Source of the DNA: Chelatococcus sambhunathii
Lineage (GTDB): Bacteria > Pseudomonadota > Alphaproteobacteria > Rhizobiales > Beijerinckiaceae
Direction: 5' to 3'
Assembly: GCF_001418005.1 (NCBI RefSeq)
Contig: NZ_LIOL01000013.1
Span: 20,746-84,745 of the forward strand
DNA: 64,000 nt
How positions within the stretch are numbered: position 1 is the first letter of the stretch; the number at the start of each line of letters is the position of its first letter. Below, one piece after another: positions 20,787 through 30,918 of the stretch. The position numbers and the translations under genes are program-made. The notes beneath the pieces are model-generated. The model saw only the letters and a list, made by a program, of their open reading frames with translations, was not told the origin of the DNA and made no database searches.

Positions 20787-23586
20787 GACTTGCCTTCGTG
20801 CGCGCCGCTTCGCCGCGCCCGGGCGGATGGCCGTCGTCCTCCTTGCGCAGCGCCTCCATCAGCGTGCGCCTGATGGCCGCCTGGCGGCTGCCGCTGACGA
20901 TCTTGGCCCCGGTGAGATCCGTTACGTAGAACACGTCCACGGCCTTCTCGCCGAAGGTGGCGATATGGGCTGAGCCGATGTTGAGGTTGAGCTTGCCGAG
21001 CGCCGTCGTGAGGTCGTAGAGCAGCCCCGGCCGGTCAAGGCAGGAGACCTCGATGACCGTGTGGCGCTGCGACAGCTTGTTGTCGAGCGCCACCTCCGGC
21101 GGCACGTGGAAGGCGCGCATGCGCTCGCGCCCCGACGAGGGCCGCCTCGAATCGACGAGATCGGCGATTCGCACCTCGCTCTTCAGCGCCCGCTCGATAG
21201 CGCGGGCGATGCGCTCGCCCCGGCGCAGTTCGTCCTCGTCCTCGACGAAAGCACGCGAGACGAAGATGGTGTCGAGCGCCAGCCCGTCGGTCGTCGTGAA
21301 GATCTGCGCATCCACAATGTTGCCGCCGGCCGAGGCGCAGGCGCCGGTGATGATGGCCAGGAGGCGCGGGTGATCCGGAGCGAGCACGGTCAGTTCCGTC
21401 ACCCCGCGAAAGCCGTCGGTCTCGACAGCCGTCGCCGTCGTGTCGCCGCGCGCTTCCGCTGCAGCAAGGAAACGGGCGTGCTTCACGCGGCGCGGCAGTT
21501 CCACCTTGAGCCAGTAGGCAGGATAATGCCGTCCGGCATAAGCCTCGAAGGCCGCGTCCGTCCAGTCCGGCAGGGCCTCGCGCAGGGCGGCCTGGGCGCG
21601 CCGGACGCGCTCCGCCTGCCCGACGCCCGAGTGGCCGCCGGACAGCACGAGTTCCGTCTCGTAATAGAGCGTGCGCAGCAGCTCGCCCTTCCACCCGTTC
21701 CACACCCCCGGCCCCACCGCCTTGATGTCGCAGACGGTGAGGATGAGGAGCAGCTTGAGTCGTTCCATCGTCTGCACGAGGGCGGCGAAATCGGCGATGG
21801 TGCGCGGATCGGCCAGGTCGCGGCTCTGGGCGACCGTGGACATGACGAGATGGTTCTCGACGAGCCAGGCGAGGGTGTCGATCTCGCCCTCGTCGAGGCC
21901 AAAGCGCCTGCCGAGCCGCCGGGCGACGCGCGCCCCGGCGATGGAATGGTCCTCGTCCCGCCCCTTGGCGATGTCGTGCAGGAAGAGCGCCACATAGAGC
22001 ACGCGCCGGTGGCGGATGCCCCCGATGATGCTGTTCGCGAGCGGATGCTCGGCCTCGAGCCGCCCGGCCTCGATTTCGGCGAGGACGCCGACAGAGCGCA
22101 AAAGGTGCTCGTCCACCGTGTAGTGGTGGTACATGTTGAACTGCATCATCGCGACGATGCGGCCGAAATCCGGCACGAAGCGGCCGAGCACGCCGACCTC
22201 GTTCATGCGCCGCAACACGACCTCCGGCGCATTGCGCGAGGTCAGGATGTCGAGGAAGAGACGGTTCGCCTCCTGGTCCTCGCGCACCGCCCGGTCGATG
22301 AGCTTGAGCGAGCGGGTGGCGAGGCGGCTCGCGTCGGGGTGGATGGCGCGGTTGTGCCGGTCGGCCAGCCAGAACAGGCGGATGAGGTTGACCGGATCGC
22401 GCAGGAACACCTCCTCGTCGACCACGGTGATGCGGTTGTTCTCGATGGCGAAGCCCGCCACCTCGAGGGCGCTGCGCCGGGATCCGCGCAGGCGGCGCAC
22501 GAAGCGGTCGAGCATGGCGCGCGGCTTCTCCTGCCGCGCCTCGAGGGCCGCGCAGACGATCGCCGTCAGGTCGCCGACGTCCTTGGCGACGAGGAAATAG
22601 CGCTTCATGAAGCGCTCGACCGCCGAGAGCCCGCCGTGGGCGCCGTAGCCGATGCGGGCGGCGATGAGGCGCTGCAGGTCGAAGGACAGGCGCTCCTCCG
22701 CCCGGCCGGTGGCGAAATGCATGTGGCAGCGCACCCGCCAGAGGAATTCCTCGCAGCGGTGGAACAGCTTGTATTCGGCCTGGGTGAACAGCCCCGCCTT
22801 GACGAGTTGGCGCTGGTCGCGCACGCGATAGACGTATTTGGCGATCCAGAACAGGGTGTTGAGGTCGCGCAGGCCGCCCTTGCCTTCCTTGACGTTGGGC
22901 TCGACGAGATAACGCGAGGCGCCGCGCTGGGAGATGCGCGCGTCGCGCTCGGCGAGCTTGGCCTCGACGAAGGCCTGGGCCGTGCCCTCGACGATCTCGG
23001 CATCGAACCGCGTGAGGAAGTCCTCGTAGAGCGCCTTCTCGCCGGTGAGATAGCGCGTCTCGAGCAGCGCGGTGCGGATCGTCATGTCCGCCCGCGCCTC
23101 GCGCAGGCAATCGTCCACCGAGCGCGTGGCGTGGCCCACCTTCAGCTTGAGGTCCCACAGGATGTAGAGCATCGCCTCGACGACGCTCTCGCTCCAGGCG
23201 GTCTTCTTATAAGGGAGGAGGAAGAGGAGATCGACGTCCGAGCCCGGCGCCATCGTGCCACGGCCGTAGCCGCCGGTGGCGACGACGGCGAGGCGCTCGC
23301 CGGTCGAGGGATTGTCCACCCGATAGAAATGGCGCACCACGACGCCGTAGACGGCCCGCACGACGCCGTCCATGAGCGCACAGAGCCGGCGGGCGCAGGC
23401 GAGCCCGTCCTGCTCGGCGAGGAGCTTCTCCTCCACCGCCGCCCGTCCCTTGACGAGCCCGGCCGAGAGGCAGGCGATGAGCTCGCGCCGCAGCCGGTCG
23501 CGATCCTGGCCGTGGCGCGCCTCCAGCGCCGCGACCTCGGCCGCGATGTCCTCCGATCCGTAGATGGGCCCCGTTCTGCGATCCAT
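20782..23586 (-). CDS. glnD: [Protein-PII] uridylyltransferase/uridylyl-removing enzyme
   Basis: GlnD senses glutamine and adds or removes UMP on PII proteins, which sets the activity of nitrogen metabolism. The 934-residue protein has the nucleotidyltransferase motif GGYGRGTMAPGSDVDLLF, the HD phosphohydrolase domain (ALFLHDIAKGRDEDHS), and two C-terminal ACT domains (LAPDHPRLLAIITGACASAG; CLDRPGLLYDLTTALGKLN) that bind glutamine. I chose ATG 23586 (MDRRTGPIYGSEDI); the upstream extension reads as low-complexity sequence. The length fits rhizobial GlnD. Confidence 0.97.
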   Translation of the reverse strand: MDRRTGPIYGSEDIAAEVAALEARHGQDRDRLRRELIACLSAGLVKGRAAVEEKLLAEQDGLACARRLCALMDGVVRAVYGVVVRHFYRVDNPSTGERLAVVATGGYGRGTMAPGSDVDLLFLLPYKKTAWSESVVEAMLYILWDLKLKVGHATRSVDDCLREARADMTIRTALLETRYLTGEKALYEDFLTRFDAEIVEGTAQAFVEAKLAERDARISQRGASRYLVEPNVKEGKGGLRDLNTLFWIAKYVYRVRDQRQLVKAGLFTQAEYKLFHRCEEFLWRVRCHMHFATGRAEERLSFDLQRLIAARIGYGAHGGLSAVERFMKRYFLVAKDVGDLTAIVCAALEARQEKPRAMLDRFVRRLRGSRRSALEVAGFAIENNRITVVDEEVFLRDPVNLIRLFWLADRHNRAIHPDASRLATRSLKLIDRAVREDQEANRLFLDILTSRNAPEVVLRRMNEVGVLGRFVPDFGRIVAMMQFNMYHHYTVDEHLLRSVGVLAEIEAGRLEAEHPLANSIIGGIRHRRVLYVALFLHDIAKGRDEDHSIAGARVARRLGRRFGLDEGEIDTLAWLVENHLVMSTVAQSRDLADPRTIADFAALVQTMERLKLLLILTVCDIKAVGPGVWNGWKGELLRTLYYETELVLSGGHSGVGQAERVRRAQAALREALPDWTDAAFEAYAGRHYPAYWLKVELPRRVKHARFLAAAEARGDTTATAVETDGFRGVTELTVLAPDHPRLLAIITGACASAGGNIVDAQIFTTTDGLALDTIFVSRAFVEDEDELRRGERIARAIERALKSEVRIADLVDSRRPSSGRERMRAFHVPPEVALDNKLSQRHTVIEVSCLDRPGLLYDLTTALGKLNLNIGSAHIATFGEKAVDVFYVTDLTGAKIVSGSRQAAIRRTLMEALRKEDDGHPPGRGEAARTKASP

Positions 23587-23745
23587 GCCCGATGGCTCCC
23601 CGCGTCGTCGTTCGCGCAATAGCACAGGCCGTGCCAAAGGGCATGGTCTGCGAGCGCCTTGACGCCCGCCGCCGCACGGCGCACACGGGAAGATACGCGC
23701 CCCCGACAACGACGGCGGCGCCCCGCCGACCGACGAGGACGATCC

Positions 23746-24255
23746 ATGGACGCCCAGTCCCTCCGCGCCCTGCAGGCGCCGCTCAAGAACGCCTATCGCG
23801 AAAACGCCGACGCCGCCCTCGTCACCCTCAAGGCGCGCGGCGCTCTGGACGAGGCGAACATCGCCTGCAAGGTGGAGACCGGCCGCGCCCTTGCAGTGGC
23901 GGGCCTCCACCCGGCGACGGGCGGCACGGGCCTCGAGCTGTGCTCGGGCGACATGCTGCTGGAGGCCCTGGTGGCCTGCGCCGGCGTCACCCTCAAGGCG
24001 GTCGCGACCGCGCTCGAGATCCCGCTGCGCTCCGGCACGGTGGAGGCCGAGGGCGACCTCGATTTCCGCGGCACACTGGGCGTCGACAAGGAGGCGCCGG
24101 TCGGCTTCCGGGCCATCCGCTTGTCGTTCACGATTGATACCGATGCGCCGCAGGACAAGCTCGACCAGCTGATGAAGCTGACCGAGCGCTATTGCGTCGT
24201 CTACCAGACCTTGGCCAAGGGACCCGCCCTGGAGACCCGCCTGCAGCGGGCCTGA
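23746..24255 (+). CDS. OsmC family peroxide-reductase-like protein
   Basis: The 169-residue protein has the OsmC/Ohr fold with the first conserved Cys in EALVACAGVTLKAV and a second Cys in TERYCVVYQTL. This is the pair that reduces peroxides in characterised members. The conserved Glu/Arg pattern of Ohr proteins is not clear enough to assign it to Ohr or to the YhfA-like group. ATG 23746 is the first start that gives a family-like N-terminus (AQSLRALQAPLKNAYRE). It diverges from glnD and converges on gshB. Confidence 0.87.
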   Translation: MDAQSLRALQAPLKNAYRENADAALVTLKARGALDEANIACKVETGRALAVAGLHPATGGTGLELCSGDMLLEALVACAGVTLKAVATALEIPLRSGTVEAEGDLDFRGTLGVDKEAPVGFRAIRLSFTIDTDAPQDKLDQLMKLTERYCVVYQTLAKGPALETRLQRA

Positions 24256-24296
24256 GCACTGGCCGACAGGCCCTCATGCGCTGGCGCGGACGCGGC

Positions 24297-25241
24297 TCAG
24301 GCACTCCGCCGCCGCTCGATCGCGTCCCACACCGACACGGCGAGGTCGGGCCCGCCGAGGCGCTTGATGGCGCGGATGCCGGTGGGTGACGTGACGTTGA
24401 TCTCGGTGAGCAGGCCGTCGATCACGTCGATGCCGACGAGCACGAGGCCCCGCTCCCTGAGGGCTGGGCCAATCGTCTCGCAAATCTCGCGCTCGCGCGC
24501 CGTCAGATCCGTCGGCTTCGCCGCCCCGCCCCTCACCATGTTGGAGCGGATGTCGTTCTCCGCCGGCACGCGGTTGACGGCGCCGGCCGCCTCGCCGTCG
24601 ACGAGGATGATGCGCTTGTCGCCATCCTTCACCTGCGGCAGGAAGCGCTGGATGACCCATGGCTCGCGGAAGGTCGCCGCGAAGAGGTCGTAGAGCGAGC
24701 CGAAATTCGGGTCGTCGCGCGCCACGCGCAGCACGGCCGCCCCGCCATGGCCGTAGAGCGGCTTCATGACGATCTCGCCCATCTCGCGGCGGAAGGCCTC
24801 GATGTCGTCCCTGTCGCGCGTGATCAGCGTCGGCGGCATCAGGTGCGGGAATTCGGTGACGAAGAGCTTTTCCGGCGCGTTGCGCACATGGGCGGGATCG
24901 TTGATCACCAGCGTCCGGGGATGCAGGCGCTCCAGCATGTGCGTGGTCGTGATATAGGCAAGATCGAACGGCGGATCCTGCCTGAGGAGGATGACGTCGA
25001 CGCGAGAGAGGTCGATGCGCTCCGGCTCGCCGAGGCTCGCGTGTTCTCCGGCCACGTCACGCACGCGCACCGGATGGGCCTTCGCGGTGATCATGCCGTC
25101 GCGCATCGAGAGGGTGTCGGGGGTGTAGTAGAGCAGGTCGTGCCCGCGCGCCTGCGCCTCCAGCATCAGGGCAAACGTCGTGTCGCCGGCGATGTTGATG
25201 CGCTCGATAGGGTCCATCTGCACGGCAACGGTGAGGCCCAT
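24297..25241 (-). CDS. gshB: Glutathione synthetase
   Basis: GshB ligates glycine to gamma-glutamylcysteine with ATP. The 314-residue ATP-grasp protein begins [20 protein letters not shown] and carries the segment [16 protein letters not shown] that binds ATP. Further on are [19 protein letters not shown] and the metal-binding EINVTSPTG near the C-terminus. It lies downstream of rsmI and yraN on the same strand, an order common in alphaproteobacteria. The start at ATG 25241 has GAAAGGAC upstream. Confidence 0.97.
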   Translation of the reverse strand: MGLTVAVQMDPIERINIAGDTTFALMLEAQARGHDLLYYTPDTLSMRDGMITAKAHPVRVRDVAGEHASLGEPERIDLSRVDVILLRQDPPFDLAYITTTHMLERLHPRTLVINDPAHVRNAPEKLFVTEFPHLMPPTLITRDRDDIEAFRREMGEIVMKPLYGHGGAAVLRVARDDPNFGSLYDLFAATFREPWVIQRFLPQVKDGDKRIILVDGEAAGAVNRVPAENDIRSNMVRGGAAKPTDLTAREREICETIGPALRERGLVLVGIDVIDGLLTEINVTSPTGIRAIKRLGGPDLAVSVWDAIERRRSA

Positions 25242-25336
25242 GGTCGGTGTCCTTTCTCGAAACCATCCCTATATGGCGTGGCCCCGATCCATGCGCGAGG
25301 GCGCGGCTGAAGGCAAGCGCCCGCGCGAACGGCCGT

Positions 25337-25729
25337 TCAATCGATGGCGAGGGACAGGACCGCCGGCAGGTGCCGCGGCAGGCTGCGCGGGGCGAGGAAG
25401 ACGGCGTCGCAGCGCAGCGTCAGCCCCGCCGCCCAGGGGTTGCGCGCCAGCCAGTGCCGCACGCAGCGGGCCATGCGCGCCGCCTTCTGCGCCGAGATGG
25501 CCCCGCGCGCATCGTCGAGCCGGGCGCGGGCCTTGACCTCGACGAAGGCGACGGTGTCGCCGCGGCGGGCGATGAGGTCAATCTCGCCGCCGGCGGCGGC
25601 ATAGCGCCGGGCGACGATACGGTAGCCCTTGAGGGTGAGGACGAGCGCGGCCAGCACCTCGGCACGCAGCCCGGCCCGCTGCGCGCGGGCCTGTCGGCTC
25701 GGCTGGCGATCGCGGGCCGCCGCGCTCAC
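25337..25729 (-). CDS. YraN family (UPF0102) nuclease-fold protein
   Basis: The 130-residue protein carries the restriction-endonuclease-like core of the UPF0102 family: an N-terminal [24 protein letters not shown], then [21 protein letters not shown] with the E-x-D...E-x-K residues. The function of the family is not settled. Its ATG overlaps the stop of rsmI by 4 nt, so translation of the two is coupled. It is most likely part of the rsmI-yraN-gshB transcription unit. Confidence 0.92.
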   Translation of the reverse strand: MSAAARDRQPSRQARAQRAGLRAEVLAALVLTLKGYRIVARRYAAAGGEIDLIARRGDTVAFVEVKARARLDDARGAISAQKAARMARCVRHWLARNPWAAGLTLRCDAVFLAPRSLPRHLPAVLSLAID

Positions 25730-26679
25730 GTGTCCGCCTCGCCGAGCCGGAGCGCGCGCTGGTAGACCTCGCGTTTCGGCAGGCCCGTGGCGCCGGCGAC
25801 GAGGGCCACCGCATCCCTGAGCGAATGGCCTGAGAGCGCCTCCTTGAGCATGTGCTCGACGTCAGCCTCGCTGTGGCGCTCCGCATCGACCGACTTGGGC
25901 CCGATCAGGACCACGATCTCGCCCTTCGGCGGTGCCTCGGCCCCATATTCGACCGCCAGCGCGGCAAGGGAGCCGCGCCGTACCGTCTCGTAGAGCTTGG
26001 TCAGTTCGCGCGCCACCGCCGCCGGCCGCTCGCCGAGGACCGCCGCCGCGTCAGCCAGCATCTCGGCGAGGCGCCGGGGCGATTCGAAGAACACCAGCGT
26101 GCCGGGAATGGCGCCGATCTCGGCCAGCCGCGCGCGCCTTGCGGCGCTTTTGGCCGGCAGGAAGCCCTCGAAGAAGAAACGGTCCGTCGGCAGGCCCGAG
26201 ACGACGAGCGCTGTCAGCACGGCCGACGGACCGGGCACGGTGGTGACGGAGATGCCTTCGGCCAGCACCGCCTCGACCAGCTTGTAGCCGGGATCCGACA
26301 CGAGCGGCGTGCCGGCATCGGACACGAGCGCGAGCGCTTCGCCAGCCTTCAGCCGGGCGAGGACGCGCGGGCGCATCTGCGCCGCATTGTGCTCGTGATA
26401 GGCGAGGAGCGGCGTCGTGATGCCGTAGTGGGCGAGCAGCGTCTTCGTCACCCGCGTGTCCTCGGCGAGGATCGCATCGGCCGCCGCGAGCGTGCCGAGC
26501 GCCCGGAAGGAAATGTCCTTCAGATTGCCGATGGGCGTGGCGACGAGATGCAGCCCCGGCGCGAGCGGCTCGGCCTCGGCCGCGAGGCCGAAGGCGGTGA
26601 AGCGCGCCACGGGCCGCCCGGTGGCGTCACCCCGGCCTGCTGCATCCCGCCCCGCGATGTCCCTGATTCTGCTCGTCAT
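25726..26679 (-). CDS. rsmI: 16S rRNA (cytidine(1402)-2'-O)-methyltransferase
   Basis: RsmI adds the 2'-O-methyl group to C1402 of 16S rRNA at the ribosomal P site. The 317-residue protein has the tetrapyrrole-methylase fold with the signature [16 protein letters not shown], then [32 protein letters not shown] and a [16 protein letters not shown] loop. About 40 extra N-terminal residues precede the first strand, so a later start is possible, but no ATG with a better ribosome-binding site was found. It diverges from the lipoprotein gene at 26915 across 235 bp. Confidence 0.95.
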   Translation of the reverse strand: MTSRIRDIAGRDAAGRGDATGRPVARFTAFGLAAEAEPLAPGLHLVATPIGNLKDISFRALGTLAAADAILAEDTRVTKTLLAHYGITTPLLAYHEHNAAQMRPRVLARLKAGEALALVSDAGTPLVSDPGYKLVEAVLAEGISVTTVPGPSAVLTALVVSGLPTDRFFFEGFLPAKSAARRARLAEIGAIPGTLVFFESPRRLAEMLADAAAVLGERPAAVARELTKLYETVRRGSLAALAVEYGAEAPPKGEIVVLIGPKSVDAERHSEADVEHMLKEALSGHSLRDAVALVAGATGLPKREVYQRALRLGEADT

Positions 26680-26914
26680 GACCGTCCCTGCCGCCGCGAC
26701 CCTGGCATGCCGCGCCCCTGTTCACGAGAATTTTGCCACGCGCCTTTCGCCTTCCATAGCAGACGCCGCCTCGCTCTGGGCAGATCATGCGCGCCGGCGG
26801 CCGGAAGGGGAGCGTTTACTTTTGGTTGCGATCCTTGCGCGACTTGCGAAGAATGCCGGCTCATTCGGCCCGCTGCCGGCCGCACCCCAGCCGAGAGGTG
26901 TTCAGGAGTCTGCC

Positions 26915-28153
26915 GTGACGCGCTTCCTTGCCCGCAATCTTGCCCGCCCGGACGCGGCTCCCTCGCTCTGGCGTCGCCTCAAGCAGGCAGCGCTGGTCCT
27001 GGCGACGGGCGCGCTCGTCGCCTCGTGCAGCGGCGGCCTGTCGAACATGACGGGCACGGACGGCGTAGCGCCCGAGTCCGCCGCGCCCAGCGTGCCGGGC
27101 ACCACTATCGGCACCGGCAACGTCAAGGTGGCGCTGCTCCTGCCCTTGTCGGCCGGCGGCCAGGCCGGGGCGGCCGCCATCTCCCTGCGCAATGCCGCCG
27201 AGCTCGCCATGAGCGAGTTTAGCGAGCCGGACATCCAGATCCTCGTCAAGGACGATCGCGGCACGGCCGACGGGGCGCGCGCCGCAGCCCAAGCGGCCAT
27301 CTCCGAGGGCGCCGAGCTCATCCTCGGGCCGCTCTTTGCGGATGCGGTGCGCGCCGCTGGACAGGTCGCCCGTGGCGCCGGCCGGCCGGTGATCGCTTTC
27401 TCGACCGATGCCGGCGCTGCCGCGCCGGGCGTCTATCTCCTGAGCTTCATGCCCGAATCGGAGGTGGAGCGCGTGGTCGCCTATGCTGCGCGCCAGGGGC
27501 AGCGGTCCTTCGCCGCGCTCATCCCCAATACGGCCTATGGCCGCGTCGCCCAGGCCGCCTTCCAGACCGCAGTGGCCCGCAACGGCAGGCGCATCGTCGC
27601 CATGGAGACCTTCGACCGCGCCAGTGCCGCGGCCCAGGCAGCGAAGATCGCGGCGGTTGCGGGCGGCGCCTCGCCGCAGGTCAATGCCGTCTTCATCCCG
27701 GACAGCGGCGATTCGCTCATCGCCGTCGCCCAGGCACTGCAGGGCGCCGGCGTCGACCCGCAGAAGGTGCGCATGCTCGGCACCGGCGTGTGGAACGAGG
27801 CGCGCGTCTTCTCCCAGGCCGGCCTGCAGGGCGGCTGGTTCGCCGCGCCCGAGACGGCCGGCTTCAATGCCTTCGCCCAGCGCTACCGCGCCAAGTACGG
27901 CAGCGACCCCACGCGCATCGCCACGCTCGGCTATGATGCCGTCTCGCTCGCCGCTGCGCTCGTGCGCACACAGGGTCAGCAGCGCTTCAGCGAGCCGGTG
28001 CTGACCAATGCCTCCGGCTTCGCCGGGGCGGACGGCGTCTTCCGCTTCAACCCGAACGGCACCAATGAGCGCGGTCTCGCCGTGCTCGAAATCCGCAACG
28101 GGACGGCGGCCTCGGTCTCCCCGGCGCCCCGCCAGCTCGGCGCCGGCGGCTGA
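26915..28153 (+). CDS. Penicillin-binding-protein-activator-like lipoprotein (LpoA/periplasmic binding fold)
   Basis: The 412-residue protein begins with a positively charged leader and a hydrophobic segment that ends in the lipobox LVASCSG, so it should be anchored in the outer membrane or inner membrane. The rest has the type I periplasmic-binding fold of amino-acid receptors (VALLLPLSAGGQAGAAAISL, ILVKDDRGTADGARAAAQ, FIPDSGDSLIAVAQAL), as in LpoA and its alphaproteobacterial relatives. GTG 26915 has CAGGAG 8 nt upstream; the frame runs further upstream without a sensible start. Its place beside rsmI and yraN is conserved in proteobacteria and supports this call. Activation of a penicillin-binding protein is inferred only. 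Confidence 0.85.
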   Translation: MTRFLARNLARPDAAPSLWRRLKQAALVLATGALVASCSGGLSNMTGTDGVAPESAAPSVPGTTIGTGNVKVALLLPLSAGGQAGAAAISLRNAAELAMSEFSEPDIQILVKDDRGTADGARAAAQAAISEGAELILGPLFADAVRAAGQVARGAGRPVIAFSTDAGAAAPGVYLLSFMPESEVERVVAYAARQGQRSFAALIPNTAYGRVAQAAFQTAVARNGRRIVAMETFDRASAAAQAAKIAAVAGGASPQVNAVFIPDSGDSLIAVAQALQGAGVDPQKVRMLGTGVWNEARVFSQAGLQGGWFAAPETAGFNAFAQRYRAKYGSDPTRIATLGYDAVSLAAALVRTQGQQRFSEPVLTNASGFAGADGVFRFNPNGTNERGLAVLEIRNGTAASVSPAPRQLGAGG

Positions 28154-28157
28154 TCCT

Positions 28158-29318
28158 TCAGGCCGCGAGGTCGGCCACCAGCGCGTCGAGAACGGGAAAG
28201 CCCGCCTCCGACACGCGCAGCCGGCCCGCCGCATCGCGCGTGATGAGCCCGTCGGCGATCAGCGCGTCGAGCCGGCCCGCATCGAGCGGCCGACCGGCGA
28301 GCGCGGCAAAGCGCGCCGGATCGATGCCCTCCACAAGGCGCAGGCCCATCAGCAGAAATTCATCTCCTTGCGCTTCCTCCGAGAGCGTCTCGCGACTCTC
28401 GACGCCGTGGCCGTCGCGCTCCACCGCCGACAGCCATTCCTCCGGTCCGCGAATCGTCGCCGTCGCGACGCGCCCCTTATCCGTCACAAGGCGCCCGTGC
28501 GCTCCCGGCCCGATGCCGGCATATTCGCCGTAGCGCCAGTAGACGAGGTTGTGCCGGCACTCGGCGCCCGGACGGGCATGGTTGGAAATCTCGTAAGCCG
28601 GCAGACCGCGCCGGGCGCAGACCTCCTGCGTCACGTCATAGAGCGCGCGCCCGGTCTCGCTGTCCGGCACCGTGAGCTTGCCGGCAGTGAACAGCCGCTC
28701 GAACCAGGTGCCCGGCTCGATGGTGAGCTGGTAGAGCGACAGGTGCTCGACGGCATAGCCGATGGCCTCCTCAAGCTCGGCCGCCCATTCGGCCGGCGTC
28801 TGGTGCGGGCGGGCATAGATGAGGTCGTAGGAATAGCGCTCGAACGTGTCGGCCGCGATGCGCACGGCGGCGAGCGCCTCGGCCGCGGTGTGCATGCGCC
28901 CAAGGCGGCGCAGGTCCCTGTCGTTGAGCGCCTGCACGCCGAGCGACACCCGGTTGACGCCGGCGTCGCGATAGCCGCGGAAGCGCTCGGCCTCGACGCT
29001 CGTCGGGTTTGCCTCCAACGAGATCTCGGCGCCCGGCGCGACCGACCAGTGCTTCGCCACCGCATCGAGGATGGCCCCGACCGTCGCCGGCCGCATGAGC
29101 GAGGGCGTTCCTCCGCCGAAGAAGATGCTCGTCACCTCGCGCGGGCCGGTCAGCGCGGCATTGTGGGCGATCTCGCGCTCGAAGGCGGCGATGAAGCGCG
29201 GCTCGTCGACCTGCGCGTGCCTCACATGGCTGTTGAAGTCGCAATAGGGGCACTTCGAGGCGCAGAACGGCCAGTGCAGATAGACGCCGAAGCCGGCATC
29301 GGCGGTGGGATGGGTCAA
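28158..29318 (-). CDS. hemW: Radical SAM HemW-type protein (heme chaperone, coproporphyrinogen oxidase-like)
   Basis: The 386-residue protein has the radical SAM cluster CASKCPYC near residue 18, then FFGGGTPSLM and the HemN-like C-terminal domain. HemW proteins resemble oxygen-independent coproporphyrinogen III oxidase but lack the residues for that reaction; they are thought to insert heme into target proteins. The missing N-terminal extension of true HemN and the short length support HemW. It converges on the lipoprotein gene with 4 bp between stops and follows rdgB on the same strand. Confidence 0.93.
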   Translation of the reverse strand: MTHPTADAGFGVYLHWPFCASKCPYCDFNSHVRHAQVDEPRFIAAFEREIAHNAALTGPREVTSIFFGGGTPSLMRPATVGAILDAVAKHWSVAPGAEISLEANPTSVEAERFRGYRDAGVNRVSLGVQALNDRDLRRLGRMHTAAEALAAVRIAADTFERYSYDLIYARPHQTPAEWAAELEEAIGYAVEHLSLYQLTIEPGTWFERLFTAGKLTVPDSETGRALYDVTQEVCARRGLPAYEISNHARPGAECRHNLVYWRYGEYAGIGPGAHGRLVTDKGRVATATIRGPEEWLSAVERDGHGVESRETLSEEAQGDEFLLMGLRLVEGIDPARFAALAGRPLDAGRLDALIADGLITRDAAGRLRVSEAGFPVLDALVADLAA

Positions 29319-29393
29319 GGCTCGTCCTGCCGCGTTGATCGATGATGATCGTTTATATGCATTCGCGCGCGTTCAAGGGAGCGCACCGCAGTT

Positions 29394-29514
29394 CCCCTCG
29401 CCCGCTTGTGGCGGGAGGGGCTTTGGCTGGGGCACCTGCACCGCGAATGCCCGCAGCCCGGTCGGCGATCCGCCCCAAACCCCGGTCCTCCCCACGACCT
29501 TGTGGGGGAGGGAG
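29394..29514. repeat. Pair of GC-rich palindromic repeat units between rdgB and hemW
   Basis: Two imperfect palindromes lie here. The first, 29394-29421, has arms of the form CCCCTCGCCCGC and GGCGGGAGGGG around TTGT. The second, 29487-29514, has CCTCCCCAC and GTGGGGGAGG around a short loop. They look like the dispersed CCCTCCCC...GGGGAGGG elements found between genes in many high-GC alphaproteobacteria. The interval holds no ORF with a usable start. Transcribed RNA would form strong hairpins on either strand, so they may separate rdgB from hemW. Confidence 0.6.
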
Positions 29515-29546
29515 GAGCAGCAGGCGCTGCCGACCTTTCGTTTCGC

Positions 29547-30191
29547 CTACCCGGCCCCCGTGTCCTTTCGAAGGCAGGCCGCCGCCAGCCTCGAGAAGGC
29601 GCGCGCCCGGTGCGACAGGCCCTCGCCGTGGCCCCAGCCGTGCTTCTCGTCGCTTGCCATCTCGCCGAAGGTGCGTTCGTGCCCGTCTGGCTGGAACATC
29701 GGGTCGTAGCCGAATCCCCGGTCTCCACGCGGTGGCCACACCAGCGTGCCGAAGACGCGGCCCTCGAACAGTTCCTCGTGCCCGTCCGGCCAGGCGACCA
29801 CGAGGGCGGAGACGAAATGCGCCCGCCGCTCCTCGGCGCTCGTCGCCCCGCGGCGGGCGAGTTCCTCCTCCACGCGCCGCATGGCATGAGCGAAATCCTT
29901 GCCCGACCCGGCCCAGCGGGCGGAGAAGATGCCCGGGGCACCGTCGAGCGCGGCAACGCAGATGCCGGAATCGTCGGCGAGCGCGGGCAGGTCCGCAGCC
30001 TTCGCCGCCGCATGCGCCTTCAGTGCCGCATTCTCGGCGAAGGTCATGCCGGTCTCCTCCGGCTCGGGCAGGTTGAGGTCGCCGGCCGAGACAGCCGAGA
30101 CGCCGAAGGGCGCCATGAGCTCCTGCATCTCCCTGAGTTTGCCCGCATTATGCGTGGCGATGACGATCCTGCCTTCGAGCCTGCGCGCCAT
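29547..30191 (-). CDS. rdgB: XTP/dITP pyrophosphatase (RdgB/HAM1)
   Basis: RdgB hydrolyses non-canonical purine triphosphates such as dITP and XTP to keep them out of DNA. The 214-residue protein starts [15 protein letters not shown], with the substrate-binding N and K, has the acidic motif ALADDSGI, the FSARWAG segment, and the C-terminal GLSHRARAF. The sequence between EMASDEK and SHR is longer than in E. coli, as usual for alphaproteobacteria. It starts 13 bp after the rph stop, so rph-rdgB are co-transcribed. Confidence 0.95.
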   Translation of the reverse strand: MARRLEGRIVIATHNAGKLREMQELMAPFGVSAVSAGDLNLPEPEETGMTFAENAALKAHAAAKAADLPALADDSGICVAALDGAPGIFSARWAGSGKDFAHAMRRVEEELARRGATSAEERRAHFVSALVVAWPDGHEELFEGRVFGTLVWPPRGDRGFGYDPMFQPDGHERTFGEMASDEKHGWGHGEGLSHRARAFSRLAAACLRKDTGAG

Positions 30192-30204
30192 GGTCTCACC
30201 CCGC

Positions 30205-30918
30205 TCACATCACGGCCATCTTCTGCAGGTCGACGAGCTTGGCCGTGCCCGCTCGCGCAAGCTCGACGAGGGTCATCAGTTCCTCCACCGAGAAGGGTTT
30301 GCCCTCCGCCGTGCCCTGCACCTCGACGAGCCCGCCCGAGCCGGTAATGACAAAATTGGCATCGGTCTCGGCCGCTGAATCCTCGGCATAGTCGAGATCG
30401 AGCACCGGCGTGCCTGCAAAGATGCCGCAGGAGACGGCGGCGACATGGTCCTTCAGGGCCTCCCCCTGCACCATCGAGCGCGCCTTCATCCAGGCGAGGC
30501 AATCGTGCAGCGCGACCCACGCCCCGGTGATGGCCGCCGTGCGCGTGCCGCCGTCCGCCTGCAGGACGTCGCAATCGATGACGATTTGCCGTTCGCCGAT
30601 GGCGGAAAGATCGACCACGGCGCGCAGCGAGCGGCCGATGAGGCGCTGGATCTCGTGCGTGCGGCCGGAGGGGCGGCCGCTCGTGACCTCGCGGCGCGTG
30701 CGCTCCAGCGTGGCGCGCGGCAGCATCGAATACTCGGCCGTCACCCAGCCGCGGCCGGTGCCGCGCAGCCATGGCGGCCCCCGCTCCTCGAGCGAGGCGG
30801 TGCACAGGACATGCGTGTCTCCGAACTTCACGAGACAGGAGCCTTCGGCATAGCGCGCCACCGCCCGCTCCAGCGAAACCTTGCGCAGTTCGTCCGGCGC
30901 ACGCTTGGATGGCCTCAT
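30205..30918 (-). CDS. rph: Ribonuclease PH
   Basis: RNase PH trims tRNA 3' ends by phosphorolysis. The 237-residue protein begins [17 protein letters not shown] and shows the family segments [58 protein letters not shown] and [13 protein letters not shown] chose ATG 30918, since sequence upstream in this frame is unlike the family. The 308 bp before it contain no hrcA, although rph, hrcA and grpE are neighbours in many related genomes. Confidence 0.97.
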   Translation of the reverse strand: MRPSKRAPDELRKVSLERAVARYAEGSCLVKFGDTHVLCTASLEERGPPWLRGTGRGWVTAEYSMLPRATLERTRREVTSGRPSGRTHEIQRLIGRSLRAVVDLSAIGERQIVIDCDVLQADGGTRTAAITGAWVALHDCLAWMKARSMVQGEALKDHVAAVSCGIFAGTPVLDLDYAEDSAAETDANFVITGSGGLVEVQGTAEGKPFSVEELMTLVELARAGTAKLVDLQKMAVM

